64,000 bases of DNA, from the NCBI RefSeq assembly GCF_013385175.1, contig NZ_JABZEO010000003.1, forward strand, positions 124,001 to 188,000. Direction: 5' to 3'. The position numbers and the translations under genes are program-made. The notes under the pieces are model-generated. The model made no database searches. It was not told where the DNA came from and worked only from the letters and a program-made list of their open reading frames with translations. Shown piece by piece: positions 48,001-56,734 of the stretch. Source of the stretch: Allochromatium humboldtianum (lineage in GTDB: Bacteria; Pseudomonadota; Gammaproteobacteria; Chromatiales; Chromatiaceae). The stretch's first letter is position 1, and each line of letters begins with the position of its first letter.

Positions 48001-48382
48001 CAGCGGTGCGGGCAAATCGGGAGGCCAGCGCCAGAAGCTGGCCACCACCTGTCTGGCCGCCGCCCTGCGTTACCAATTGGGCGGAAACGATCATGGCGTG
48101 CCGATGTACGCACCGGTCGTGCTCGACGAGGCGTTCGACAAGGCAGACAACGAATTCACCGCCTTGGCGATGCATATCTTTGCCAATTTCGGATTTCAGA
48201 TGATCGTCGCCACGCCGCTGAAGTCCGTCATGACTCTGGAACCGTTCATCGGCGGCGCGTGCTTCATCGATATCAGCGACCGGCGCGTATCGGGTGTCCT
48301 GATGATTGAATACGACAATGATCGTCAGCGGTTGAGACTGCCTGAGCACGCCCAAGAGGAGGCCGACGTTGAAGCTTCCTGA
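45008..48382 (+). CDS. jetC: Wadjet type I subunit JetC (SMC/MukB-like ATPase)
   Basis: DNA-loop-extruding motor of Wadjet. The 1124 residues have an N-terminal ATPase half with Walker A GRSGAGKS (46-53). Two long coiled-coil arms follow (about 280-450 and 640-830) around a hinge-like region near 460-560. The C-terminal ATPase half carries the signature SGAGKSGGQRQKLA near residue 1002 and Walker B VVLDEAFDKAD (D1040, E1041). This layout is that of SMC/MukB proteins and of ATP-binding proteins annotated SbcC-like. It overlaps jetB by 4 and jetD by 14 bases. All ATPase motifs look intact. Confidence 0.92.
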   Translation: MILEPQTASLFAREQFRMARLQVYNWGTFSGLHDIAISERGFLFVGRSGAGKSTLLDAISALLVPPQWIDFNAAAREADRSGRDRNLVTYVRGAWAEQKDGESGEIATRYLRPGTTWSALALTYQNTLGQTVVLVRVFWLRGSANGSADVKRHYLILERPFDLRELEDFGQSNFDVRKLKQSFPNAFVRDEFRPYCERFSRLLGIESEMALRLLHKTQSAKNLGDLNTFLRDFMLDKPETFEVANRLVSEFDELNAAHQAVVTAREQVETLLPAREQDQHRESLLSRRNGLEELRLGVDGYRETRRIELLKQQVASLEVQAGGTEGEISQCKSTLDNHKTTLRDLERQHREAGGDRIEQWESEKSGLETQRADRLRKRSQAEGACKKLGWSLPDSPQAFAESLGNARQEIENREQFSNENREEQFRLAGRKKDAETAFSQAVKEVQALQRQPSNVPADMLEMRRDIAAAIGISESALPFVGELIEVKADEAEWRGAIERVLHGFALSLLVDERHYSALANHINDTHLGQRLVYYRTGRPETWQVRPIGPNSLVLKLNVKEGAYSDWLQAELRQRFDYVCVDGMTSFRTADRAITREGQVKHSKTRHEKDDRRNVGDRRSWVLGFDNREKLALFQAQAQELAATISRLAREIDALASQDKDRADRAMQCQTLVSLQWQEIDVVPLLDRIAAIERQIREAREGNTALLHLSERIEQQQKRVAEAEQGLQDARVTHESVLKKIRESTQELESLLQDASRVPLTPHQITGLDERFDKQADVLSLNNLGKVATTVERALNTEITDIDHAIRDCEKIIEARFTDFKRQWPMDAGDMDTSLSSAPDFFARLVRLETDGLPAHEHRFFELLQNQSHQNLAALASYLRDERKAILERMDLVNDSLSQVPFNQSANQRTYLHIDTSDRQLADVKEFQQNIQRALSHAWSEDREFAEARFSVLRQLVEQLASQEPEHRRWRESVLDVRQHVEFIGREIDECGVEVEIYRSGAGKSGGQRQKLATTCLAAALRYQLGGNDHGVPMYAPVVLDEAFDKADNEFTALAMHIFANFGFQMIVATPLKSVMTLEPFIGGACFIDISDRRVSGVLMIEYDNDRQRLRLPEHAQEEADVEAS

Positions 48383-49538
48383 AGATGTCCGGCAGCTTCT
48401 CGCCCGCCGCTTTCAGAGCAAACACCGCTCGTGGCTGGCCGGTGAGGCCGGCGAAAACCAATGGCCACTGAAAATCGCGCTCGGTGTACCCACGGAGCAG
48501 GCTGCTCTGCGGCAAGTCGAAGGCGTTCGCGTCTGGGTGAGCGCATGGCATCACTGGCATGGACCGGGCGCGCTGTCCTGGTGCGAGCGGCGTTGGAAGA
48601 CGCTTGGCGTTCAACGAGTGCCCGACACGCTGATACTGAACGGCCCCGATGAGGTGGCTCAGTGGATCGGTGAAGGCACTCGCTGGGAGCAGGCTCAATC
48701 GCGTTATCAGACACTCATTGCACGTTGGCCGCTGCTGGCTCGGCCGTTGCGGAAATACTTCGATGTTCTCGCCGACTACGGCGACGCCGATTTTCGGCGC
48801 ATGGCGGACATGCTGGCCTGGATCGCAAGCCACCCGAACTCCGGTCTCTACCCCCGCCAGTTGCCCGTGTCGGGCCTGGACAGCAAATGGCTCGACGGAC
48901 GCACAGGCCTGCTGAAGGATCTGATGGCCGCGATACAGGGAGACGCCGCCAACGACCTGGATTTCTATGAACGATGCGGTCTGAAAGCACCACCGCTTCT
49001 GGTGCGGATGAGGATCCTCGATCAGGGGCTGCGAACCCGGATCAGCGGTATGGGAGACATCACCGCGCCGGTGGAAGACCTGGGGCGTATCCATTTACCG
49101 GCCTCGCATGTGTTTATTGTCGAGAACCTTCAAACCGGATTGGCCATGTCCGACATGCCGGGCGCTGTCGTCTTCATGCGGCTTGGCTACAACGTGAACG
49201 TGCTGGCCGAACTGCCTTGGCTCACCCATGCCCAGTGCATCTACTGGGGCGATCTGGATACCCATGGATTTGCGATCTTGCACCGGGCCCGTTCCTATCT
49301 TCCAGGCCTGCGGTCCGTCCTTATGGACGAAGACACCTTGCTCCGTCACAAAGCCTTGTGGGTGGATGAGAAGGAACAACATGCAGCGGCGGAACTGACG
49401 CTTCTGAACGAGACTGAGCGGGAAGTCTACCAGGGACTCAAACAGCAGCGATGGGGGCAGAACGTCCGCCTGGAGCAAGAGCGGATCGCGTGGGATGCGG
49501 CTTGGCCTACATTGCAGCGGCTCGTTGGCACCCTGTAA
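48369..49538 (+). CDS. jetD: Wadjet type I nuclease JetD (DUF3322/DUF2220, Toprim)
   Basis: JetD is the topoisomerase-VI-like nuclease that cleaves DNA once JetABC has extruded the plasmid. The 389 residues have an N-terminal DUF3322-like part (RRFQSKHRSWLAGEAGENQWPLKI, seen in pieces) and a C-terminal Toprim fold. The Toprim metal ligands appear as Glu252 in FIVENLQT and the DxD in YWGDLDTHGF (D295, D297). The start is a TTG at 48369, supported by GAGGAGG about 7 bases before it; it lies inside the end of jetC. The active-site residues look intact, so the system is probably functional. Confidence 0.9.
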   Translation: MKLPEDVRQLLARRFQSKHRSWLAGEAGENQWPLKIALGVPTEQAALRQVEGVRVWVSAWHHWHGPGALSWCERRWKTLGVQRVPDTLILNGPDEVAQWIGEGTRWEQAQSRYQTLIARWPLLARPLRKYFDVLADYGDADFRRMADMLAWIASHPNSGLYPRQLPVSGLDSKWLDGRTGLLKDLMAAIQGDAANDLDFYERCGLKAPPLLVRMRILDQGLRTRISGMGDITAPVEDLGRIHLPASHVFIVENLQTGLAMSDMPGAVVFMRLGYNVNVLAELPWLTHAQCIYWGDLDTHGFAILHRARSYLPGLRSVLMDEDTLLRHKALWVDEKEQHAAAELTLLNETEREVYQGLKQQRWGQNVRLEQERIAWDAAWPTLQRLVGTL

Positions 49539-49590
49539 CGCTGTGTCGCATCCCCCGGAGACGATAACGGGTTTTCTTGTGGAGAAATCG

Positions 49591-52305
49591 ATGAAACCGA
49601 ACTGGTATGGCCTGAGTGTCGACGAGGCACTCGACACCCTGAACGCCTCGCACGAGCGCGGCCTGTCGCTTGCTGAGATCGAGGCTCGGCGCGCTGCGGC
49701 TGGCTGGAACGAACTCGCCTTCAAGAAGACCCCGGCCTGGATGCGTTTCCTGCGGCAATTCAAAGACTCGATGGTGATCATCCTGCTGGTGACGGCGGCC
49801 ATCACCGGCCTGCTGACCGCGCTCGGCAGTCACATGCTGCCCGACACCCTGGTCATCCTCGGCGTGGTGCTGCTCAATGCCGTCCTCGGTTTCGTGCAGG
49901 AGGGCAAGGCCGAGGGCGCGCTCGATGCCCTGCGCAGTCTGATGGTGCCCGAGTGTCTGGTGATGCGCGACGGCGAGCTGCAACGCCTGCCCTCGCGCGA
50001 GCTGGTGCCGGGCGATGTGGTGATCCTGGAGGGCGGCGACAAGATCCCGGCCGACATCCGCTTCATCGACACCAGCAGCGCCTATGTCGACGAATCCTCC
50101 CTGACCGGCGAGTCGGTGCCGGTGCAGAAGTCCACCCAGCCCATCGCCGGCGACAATCTGGTGCCGGGCGACCAGCGCAACATGGGTTTTTCCGGCACCT
50201 ATCTGACACAGGGCACGGCGCGCGGTCTGGTGGTCGAGACCGGCGCCAACACCGTCTTCGGTCAGATCGCCGACATGGTCAAAACCGCCGATGCGGGCCA
50301 GACTCCCTTGCAGCGCAAGATGAGCGAGTTCGTCCACACGCTCATCAAGGCCATTCTCGCCGTCGGCGCCTTCAACTTCGTCTATGGCCTCTATCTCGGC
50401 TATGACATGGGCTACAGCTTCCTCGGCGCCGTGTCGCTGGTGGTGGCCGCCATCCCCGAGATGCTGCCGGCGCTGGTCACGGCCATCCTGGCGGTCTCGG
50501 GCACCATCATGGCCTCACGCAAGGCGCTCATCCGCAAGCTGCCGGCGGCCGAGACCCTGGGTGCAACCTCGGTCATCTGCTCGGACAAGACGGGCACCCT
50601 GACCGAGAATCGCATGACGGTCACGCGCGTTCAGGTCGGCGCCCAGACCCTGGAGGTCACGGGCGTGGGCTATGACGTGACCGGACACTATGCACGCGAC
50701 GGCGAGCGGCTCGACGCCGAGGGACATCCGGCCCTGCGCACGCTGATGGAGGTCGGCGTACTCTGCAACAACGCCCATCTGAAGGACGAAGGCGGCGGTG
50801 TCGGCGACCCGACCGAGCTGGCGTTGCTGGTCAGTGCCGCCAAAGCCGGTATCACCAAGGCCGATGCGCACCGGCTCGCCGAGATCCCCTTCGACTCGGC
50901 GACCAAATACATGGCCGTCATGACCGAGCGCGCCGGACGCCGTCTCATCGCCGTCAAGGGCGCACCCGAGACCGTGCTCGGCATGTGCTCGACTCAGTTG
51001 GACGCCGACGGCCAAACGGTCGCGCTCGACGCCGAATCCTACCTGAGCGCGGCGCAAGGCTTCGCGCGCCAGGCATTGCGTACCCTCGGTTTCGCCTTCA
51101 AGGAGGTCGATGCCGATCACGAGGATCTGCTGCATGCCGACCTCAGCGGCCTGACCTTCGCCGGACTCCAGGGCATGATCGATCCGCCCAAGCCCTCGGC
51201 GATCGAAGCGGTCGCCAAGTGCAAGAGCGCCGGCATCCGCACCGTCATGGTCACGGGCGACCATCCGGACACCGCGCAGGCCGTGGCCGCCCAACTCGGC
51301 ATCACCGCCGATCAGGTGATCACGGGCGTGCAGCTCGCCGAGATGTCGCCCGAGTCGCTGCGCGAGTGCGTCAAGACCGTCTCGGTGTTCGCGCGCGTGG
51401 CTCCCGAGCACAAGAAATTCATCGCTGAAGCCTTCCAGGCCAATGGTCTGGTGGTCGCCATGACCGGCGACGGCGTCAACGATGCCCCGGCGCTCAAGCA
51501 AGCCGACATCGGCGTGGCCATGGGCATCGCCGGCACCGAGGTCGCGCGCGAGGCCGCCGACATGGTGCTGGCCGACGACAACTTCGCCACCATCGTCAAC
51601 GCCGTCGAGGAAGGCCGCCATGCCTGGACCAATCTCCAGAAAGCCATCCTCTACACCCTGCCGACCAATGCCGCTCAGGCACTGCTCATCATGGGCGCGA
51701 TCTTCATGGCCGCCTTCGTGCCTGTGTTCGCCGAGCGCTTCGTGCTCGAACCCATCCAGATCCTCTGGATCAATCTGATCGACTCGGTGCTGCTGACGCT
51801 GCCGCTGATGATGGAGCCGAAGGAGAAGGATCTGCTGTCGCGTCCGCCGCGCGATCCGGGCGTGCGCATCATCGATGCGCTCTTCCTCCAGCGCGTGGTG
51901 CTCATGGGGCTGATGATCGCCGTGCCGAGCTTCTTCGTGTATCACTACTTCGGCACGGCGGCCGTGGTCGAGGGCGAGCTGGTCGATCCGCTGCTGTTGA
52001 CCCAGGCGCAGACGGCGGCTTTCTGGGTGATCCTCATGACCCAGATCGGCTATCTGATCTCGGCGCGCTCGCTGTTCGACTCGGCTTTCCACCTCGACCC
52101 GCTCGGCAATCCCTGGCTCCTGGGCGGCATCGGTCTGAGTGTGCTGCTGCATCTGACGGGAACCTTCGTGACACCCGTGGCCGACGCCTTCCGGCTCGCA
52201 GCCTTCCCGGCCGAGTGGTGGCCATTGATTTTGGCTACATTGCTCCCGAGTTTCCTGGCGATCGAGACCGATAAACTCATCCGCGCGCGCCTGGCTCGGC
52301 GTTAG
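49591..52305 (+). CDS. P-type (P2) cation-transporting ATPase
   Basis: Membrane pump of 904 residues. In order: an N-terminal cation-ATPase domain, TGES (actuator dephosphorylation loop), helix 4 with AAIPEMLPALVTA, the phosphorylation site SDKTGTLTEN with Asp332, the KGAPE nucleotide-binding loop, TGDGVNDAPALK, and a C-terminal helix bundle. The overall type is P2 (calcium, sodium or magnesium pumps). PEMLP resembles MgtA, whereas SERCA-type calcium pumps have PEGLP, so the substrate is uncertain. I start at the ATG at 49591 with GGAG upstream. It begins 52 bases after jetD but seems functionally unrelated to Wadjet. Confidence 0.9.
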   Translation: MKPNWYGLSVDEALDTLNASHERGLSLAEIEARRAAAGWNELAFKKTPAWMRFLRQFKDSMVIILLVTAAITGLLTALGSHMLPDTLVILGVVLLNAVLGFVQEGKAEGALDALRSLMVPECLVMRDGELQRLPSRELVPGDVVILEGGDKIPADIRFIDTSSAYVDESSLTGESVPVQKSTQPIAGDNLVPGDQRNMGFSGTYLTQGTARGLVVETGANTVFGQIADMVKTADAGQTPLQRKMSEFVHTLIKAILAVGAFNFVYGLYLGYDMGYSFLGAVSLVVAAIPEMLPALVTAILAVSGTIMASRKALIRKLPAAETLGATSVICSDKTGTLTENRMTVTRVQVGAQTLEVTGVGYDVTGHYARDGERLDAEGHPALRTLMEVGVLCNNAHLKDEGGGVGDPTELALLVSAAKAGITKADAHRLAEIPFDSATKYMAVMTERAGRRLIAVKGAPETVLGMCSTQLDADGQTVALDAESYLSAAQGFARQALRTLGFAFKEVDADHEDLLHADLSGLTFAGLQGMIDPPKPSAIEAVAKCKSAGIRTVMVTGDHPDTAQAVAAQLGITADQVITGVQLAEMSPESLRECVKTVSVFARVAPEHKKFIAEAFQANGLVVAMTGDGVNDAPALKQADIGVAMGIAGTEVAREAADMVLADDNFATIVNAVEEGRHAWTNLQKAILYTLPTNAAQALLIMGAIFMAAFVPVFAERFVLEPIQILWINLIDSVLLTLPLMMEPKEKDLLSRPPRDPGVRIIDALFLQRVVLMGLMIAVPSFFVYHYFGTAAVVEGELVDPLLLTQAQTAAFWVILMTQIGYLISARSLFDSAFHLDPLGNPWLLGGIGLSVLLHLTGTFVTPVADAFRLAAFPAEWWPLILATLLPSFLAIETDKLIRARLARR

Positions 52306-52335
52306 AGCATTGCCGGCGCGGCAGGAGCCTTGATC

Positions 52336-54849
52336 ATGCTGTCCGACGACATGGCGCGCTTTGCCATCGAGCACACGCCGCTTGAACTCTATTGGGCCGA
52401 TTTCAATGGGCGCTTCGTCGAGGTGAACGCCGCCGCCTTGCGGGCGCTCGGATACAGCCGTGAGCAAATGTTCGACCTCGCGCTCTGGGATGTGGATCCC
52501 AATTTTCCGCCCGAGCGCTGGAGCGCCTTCGTCGAATCCTTGCGCCAGGAGCGTCACGCACGTCTGGAGACGCTGCATCGCCGTCGTGACGGTAGCTGCT
52601 ACCCGGTCGAAGTCACGGTGTCTCTGGTCGAACATAACGGTGAAACCCTGCTCTTTGGCCTCGCACAGGACATCAGCGACCGCCGACGCATGGAGCGTGA
52701 ATTGCAGGAGAGCGAGCAGCGTCTGCGCGTACTCATCAACTCCACGCCCGACATCATCTGCTTCAAGGATGGCGCCGGGCGCTGGCTCGAAGCCAACGAG
52801 GCCGATCTCGAACTCTTCGCCCTGACCGAGGTCGACTATCGCGGCAAGACCGACAGCGAGCTGGCCGACTACACCCACACCACATATCGTCACTCGTTCC
52901 TGGCCTGTGAGGCGACCGACGAGGCCGCCTGGCAGGCCGGTCGGCTCTCGCGCGCCGAGGAAGTCATCGAGCGGTTCGATGGGGTCGTCAAGATCTATGA
53001 CGTCATCAAGGTACCTGTGTTCGAGCCGGACGGCCGGCGCAAGGGACTGATCGTGCTCGGGCGCGACATCACCGAGCGCAAATGCTTCGAGGAGGCGCTT
53101 CAGGAAGAACGCGGCTTCCTGCAGAACGTGATCGACGGCATCGACGATCCGATCCTCGTCATCGGTATCGACTACCAGGTGTTGCGCATGAACCGCGCGG
53201 CGCGCGACATCGCCGAACGCTCAGGGTTCATCGACCATTGCGCCGCCTGTTACAAGCTCGCCGCCGCCCGCCAGCGCCCCTGCAACCAGGACGATCATCC
53301 CTGTCCGCTGCGCACCGTCCGGGATACACGCCAACCCTGTAAGCTCATCCGGCACTATCGCGCCCCGGACGGCGCACTGCGTCAGTACGAGGTCGCGGCC
53401 AGCCCGCTGTTCGACGAGGCCGGCGAGGTGCGCGCCATCATCGAGGTCTCGCGCGACATCAGCGAACATCTCGCCCTGCTCGACGAGCTGCGCGAGCGCG
53501 AACTGAGCTATGCCCATCTCGCCCAGCACGACCCGCTCACCGGCCTGCCCAACCGGCTGCTGTTCGCCGACCGTCTCAGTCAGTCCATCCATACGGCGCA
53601 TCGTCATCGGCGCCGGTTCGCCGTGCTCTTCATCGACCTCGACCGCTTCAAGCAGGTCAACGACAGCTTCGATCACAGCTATGGCGACCGGGTACTGACG
53701 GCGGTCGCCGAGCGATTGCGCAGACTCTTTCGCGAGGACGACACCATCGCGCGCATGGGCGGCGACGAGTTCACCGTCATCCTCAACCACATCCGGCACG
53801 ACCAGGACGCCGCAACCGTGGCGAGCAAGATCCTGGATCTGTTCAAGCTCCCGTTCGAGGTGCTCGATCACAGCCTCTTCCTGGGCGCCAGCGTCGGCAT
53901 CAGTCTCTATCCCGAGCATGGGACCACGGTCGATGATCTGGTGCGCAATGCCGATACGGCCATGTATCGCGCCAAGGAGAGCGGGCGCAACAACTTCCAG
54001 TACTACTCACGCGAGCTCACCGCTAAGGCCGTCGAACGCGTGCGGCTCGAATCCAGTCTGCACCGCGCGCTCGAACGCGGTGAGCTCCTGCTGCACTATC
54101 AGCCGCAGGTCGATCTGGAGCACGGCCGGGTGCGCGGGCTGGAGGCGCTGGTGCGCTGGCAACACCCCGAGGCCGGGCTGATCTCGCCGGCGACCTTCAT
54201 CCCGCTGGCCGAAGAATCCGGAATCATCCTGGCGATAGGCGCCTGGGTGCTCGAACAGGCCTGCGGTCGGATGAAGGACTGGCTCGATCGCGGGCTGGTG
54301 ACGGCCGAGACCCTGATCAGCGTCAATCTCTCGCCCAAGCAGTTCGATCAGCCGAATCTCGTCGCGCTGATCGACCGGATTCTGACCACGACCGGACTGG
54401 CGGCCGCTCAGTTGGAACTGGAGATCACCGAGTCGACCGTGATGCAATCCGTGGAACAGGCCGGTGATGTGCTGCACCGGTTGCGCGAACTCGGCGTCAA
54501 GGTCGCCATCGACGACTTCGGCACCGGCTACTCCTCGCTCATCCATCTCAAGCGCTTCCCGCTGACGACGCTCAAGATCGACAAGACCTTCGTCTCCGAC
54601 ATTCCGCACGATGCCAACGACACGGCCATCACCCGCGCCGTCATCGCGCTGGCCCATTCGCTGTCGCTGGAGGTGCTGGCCGAGGGCGTCGAGACCCAGG
54701 CCCAGCGTGCGTTCCTGATCGATGAAGGCTGCCCGCATGGTCAGGGCTATCTGTTCTCACGACCCCTGGACGAGAGCGGGATCGAGCCGTTCCTGCGCGA
54801 GCGGCTCGCTCAGGTCGAGTCCGCCGTGGACTCAGGCGCGCGTCCGTGA
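52336..54849 (+). CDS. PAS-GGDEF-EAL cyclic-di-GMP signalling protein
   Basis: Cytoplasmic sensor of 837 residues that should make and/or degrade cyclic di-GMP. Three PAS-like domains (about 8-120, 130-250, 255-385) precede a GGDEF domain with intact motif GGDEF (475-479) and an EAL domain with EALVRW (603-608), NLSPKQF and DDFGTGYSS. Both catalytic motifs are canonical. The third PAS contains a cysteine-rich stretch (about 305-340, with CAACYK, RPCNQDDHPCPL), which could bind metal or sense redox state. I start at the ATG at 52336. The 3' end overlaps the convergent tcdA by 18 bases. Confidence 0.93.
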   Translation: MLSDDMARFAIEHTPLELYWADFNGRFVEVNAAALRALGYSREQMFDLALWDVDPNFPPERWSAFVESLRQERHARLETLHRRRDGSCYPVEVTVSLVEHNGETLLFGLAQDISDRRRMERELQESEQRLRVLINSTPDIICFKDGAGRWLEANEADLELFALTEVDYRGKTDSELADYTHTTYRHSFLACEATDEAAWQAGRLSRAEEVIERFDGVVKIYDVIKVPVFEPDGRRKGLIVLGRDITERKCFEEALQEERGFLQNVIDGIDDPILVIGIDYQVLRMNRAARDIAERSGFIDHCAACYKLAAARQRPCNQDDHPCPLRTVRDTRQPCKLIRHYRAPDGALRQYEVAASPLFDEAGEVRAIIEVSRDISEHLALLDELRERELSYAHLAQHDPLTGLPNRLLFADRLSQSIHTAHRHRRRFAVLFIDLDRFKQVNDSFDHSYGDRVLTAVAERLRRLFREDDTIARMGGDEFTVILNHIRHDQDAATVASKILDLFKLPFEVLDHSLFLGASVGISLYPEHGTTVDDLVRNADTAMYRAKESGRNNFQYYSRELTAKAVERVRLESSLHRALERGELLLHYQPQVDLEHGRVRGLEALVRWQHPEAGLISPATFIPLAEESGIILAIGAWVLEQACGRMKDWLDRGLVTAETLISVNLSPKQFDQPNLVALIDRILTTTGLAAAQLELEITESTVMQSVEQAGDVLHRLRELGVKVAIDDFGTGYSSLIHLKRFPLTTLKIDKTFVSDIPHDANDTAITRAVIALAHSLSLEVLAEGVETQAQRAFLIDEGCPHGQGYLFSRPLDESGIEPFLRERLAQVESAVDSGARP

Positions 54850-55635
54850 CTGTGAGAGCGCGTTGATCGCGCGCGCTGCCGCGAACAGGCCGATGCTCGC
54901 CGTGACCGTGACCACTGAACCGAAGCCCGCGCAGTTGAGTCCGGTCGGCCCCGGACGGCTCGCGTCACAGACTGCCCCGGACGGCGGTTGGCGTAACGGC
55001 TCGACGGAATAGACCGCCTCGATGCCGAAGCGCTTGTTCGGCACGCGCGTGAAGCCGTGCGACTTGCGCAACTGGGCGCGCACCCGCGACAGCAGCGGAT
55101 CCTGGATGGTGCGCGCGAGATCGTCGACCCGGATGCGGGTCGGATCGGCCTTGCCGCCGGCCGCGCCGCAGGTCACGAGCGGGATGCCGGCCCGATGACA
55201 GACGGCGATCATGGCCACCTTGGCGCGCACCGAATCGATGGCGTCGATCACATGATCGAAACCGGCGCCGACGAGTTCGGCAGCATTCTCGGGGGTCAGG
55301 AAATCCTCAATCAAGGTGAGGTCGCAGTCCGGGGCATAGCTGGCGATGCGCGCGCGCATGGCCTTGACCTTGGCCTGACCGAGCGTGGGGTCGGCGGCCT
55401 GGATCTGGCGATTGATATTGGATTCGGCGACATGATCCAGGTCGATCAGGGTGAGACTGCCGACGCCACTGCGCGCCAGCGCCTCGGCCGCCCAGGAACC
55501 CACACCGCCGATGCCCACGACACAGACATGCGCCGCCGTCAGCCGGTCCTGTCCCTCCTCGCCATAGAGTCGCGCTAGGCCGCTGAAACGGCGGCGGTCG
55601 TTGATCGTTTGTTCAGGGATCGGCAGGTTCGGCAT
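54832..55635 (-). CDS. tcdA: tRNA threonylcarbamoyladenosine dehydratase TcdA (CsdL)
   Basis: ThiF-family enzyme that cyclises the threonylcarbamoyl side chain of t6A37 in tRNA to ct6A using ATP. The 267 residues begin MPNLPIPEQTINDRRRFSGLARLYG. They contain the nucleotide loop GIGGVGSWAAEALARSGVG (about 40-58), DLDHVAESNINRQ, and a C-terminal membrane-associated hydrophobic stretch. It differs from the MoeB at 4026-4796 by lacking the zinc CxxC pairs. The csdA/csdE partners known from E. coli are not adjacent. It overlaps the 3' end of the GGDEF-EAL gene. Confidence 0.93.
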   Translation of the reverse strand: MPNLPIPEQTINDRRRFSGLARLYGEEGQDRLTAAHVCVVGIGGVGSWAAEALARSGVGSLTLIDLDHVAESNINRQIQAADPTLGQAKVKAMRARIASYAPDCDLTLIEDFLTPENAAELVGAGFDHVIDAIDSVRAKVAMIAVCHRAGIPLVTCGAAGGKADPTRIRVDDLARTIQDPLLSRVRAQLRKSHGFTRVPNKRFGIEAVYSVEPLRQPPSGAVCDASRPGPTGLNCAGFGSVVTVTASIGLFAAARAINALSQSRTRA

Positions 55636-55800
55636 GAGTCGCAAAACGGATGAAGCGCGAGCGTGACGTGCTCAGGGACAGTCAGTTGAACCAATGATGC
55701 CGTATCGGGCCGTTTCCGGTCCAAGGATATTCAAAGCAGGCTGGTGAACCGATCGATCGGCGTCTGTCCGCCGAGCATCGAGACCCTGGAGCCGGCCGTG

Positions 55801-56733
55801 TCAGACCGCCGTCTTGGGAAAGACCGCCTCCCTGATCCTGTCCGCCGTCAGCTCGGGTGCGCACGCACGGATGAAGCTCAGGGCATAGTCGCGCAGATAG
55901 CGCCCGCGTCTCAGGCCCAGCCGGGCGGTGTTGGTCTCGAAGAGGTCGGGCAGTTCGATCAGCCGCAGTCCGGCGTCGCGGACGGGGTGCCAGGCCATCG
56001 CCGCGATGAGTCCGACCCCGAGTCCCAGTTCGACATAGGCCTTGATGACATCGGCGTCGAGCGCGGACATGACGATCTCCGGCACAAGTCCGGCGCGCGC
56101 GAAGGCGGCGTCGATGCGCGCCCGACCGGTGTAGCCGGGATGGTAGGTGATGAGCGGATACTCGGTGATCGCCTCTAGGGTCAGCGGTCCGACCGCCGTC
56201 AGCGGATGCCCCTCCGGGACGATCAGCGCATGGCGCCACTCATAGAAGGGAAAGCTCACCAGATCCGGTTCGTCGGCCAGCGCCTCGGTGGCGATGCCGA
56301 TATCGGCCTCGCCCGAGCGCAGACGCTCGACGATCTCGCCCGGGCCGCACTGATGCAGTTCCAGATGCACCCTGGGAAAGTGTGACTTGAAGCGTGTCAC
56401 CACCGGCGGCAGGGCATAACGGGCCTGGGTGTGGGTGGTGGCGATGGCCAGATGTCCGGTGTCCTGTTGCGCGAACTGCTCGCCCAGCCGCTTGATGTTC
56501 TGGAGATCGAGCAGGAGTCGCTCGACGATCGGCAGCAGTTCCCGGCCGGGCGCGGTCAGTCCCAGCAGACGCTTGCCGCGGCGCGTGAACAGCTCCACGC
56601 CCAGCTCGTCCTCCAGATCCTTGATGTGCTTGGAGACGCCCGACTGGGCGGTGAAGAGCGCATTGGCCACCTCGGTCAGATTGAACTGACGGCGCACGGT
56701 CTCGCGCACGATGCGCAATTGCTGGAGATTCAT
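55801..56733 (-). CDS. LysR-type regulator, CysB-like (copy 1, in the cysTWA operon)
   Basis: LysR-family activator of the CysB/Cbl group, which senses sulfur status through acetylserine or sulfate-related ligands. The 310 residues begin MNLQQLRIVRETVRRQFNLTE with the winged helix-turn-helix (LFTAQSGVSKHIKDLEDELG, about 28-47). The CysB-type effector domain has THTQARYALPPVV and LDADVIKAYVELGLGVGLIA. It starts one base after the cysA stop (TGAGATG), so it is the last gene of cysT-cysW-cysA. A second paralogue lies at 60915-61856. Which of the two is the true CysB cannot be decided here. Confidence 0.9.
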   Translation of the reverse strand: MNLQQLRIVRETVRRQFNLTEVANALFTAQSGVSKHIKDLEDELGVELFTRRGKRLLGLTAPGRELLPIVERLLLDLQNIKRLGEQFAQQDTGHLAIATTHTQARYALPPVVTRFKSHFPRVHLELHQCGPGEIVERLRSGEADIGIATEALADEPDLVSFPFYEWRHALIVPEGHPLTAVGPLTLEAITEYPLITYHPGYTGRARIDAAFARAGLVPEIVMSALDADVIKAYVELGLGVGLIAAMAWHPVRDAGLRLIELPDLFETNTARLGLRRGRYLRDYALSFIRACAPELTADRIREAVFPKTAV

Positions 56734-56734
56734 C

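Noticed and set aside
42620-49600. Direct repeat of the tmRNA 3' end as an attachment-site pair around the Wadjet island
   Set aside because: I searched by eye for a copy of the final 20-25 bases of ssrA near 49540-49600 and elsewhere downstream of jetD and found none; no integrase gene is present.
55636-55800. Small gene in the gap between tcdA and the CysB-like regulator
   Set aside because: The open frames there are Arg/His-rich shadows; no ribosome site, RNA fold or promoter is convincing in this 165-base gap.
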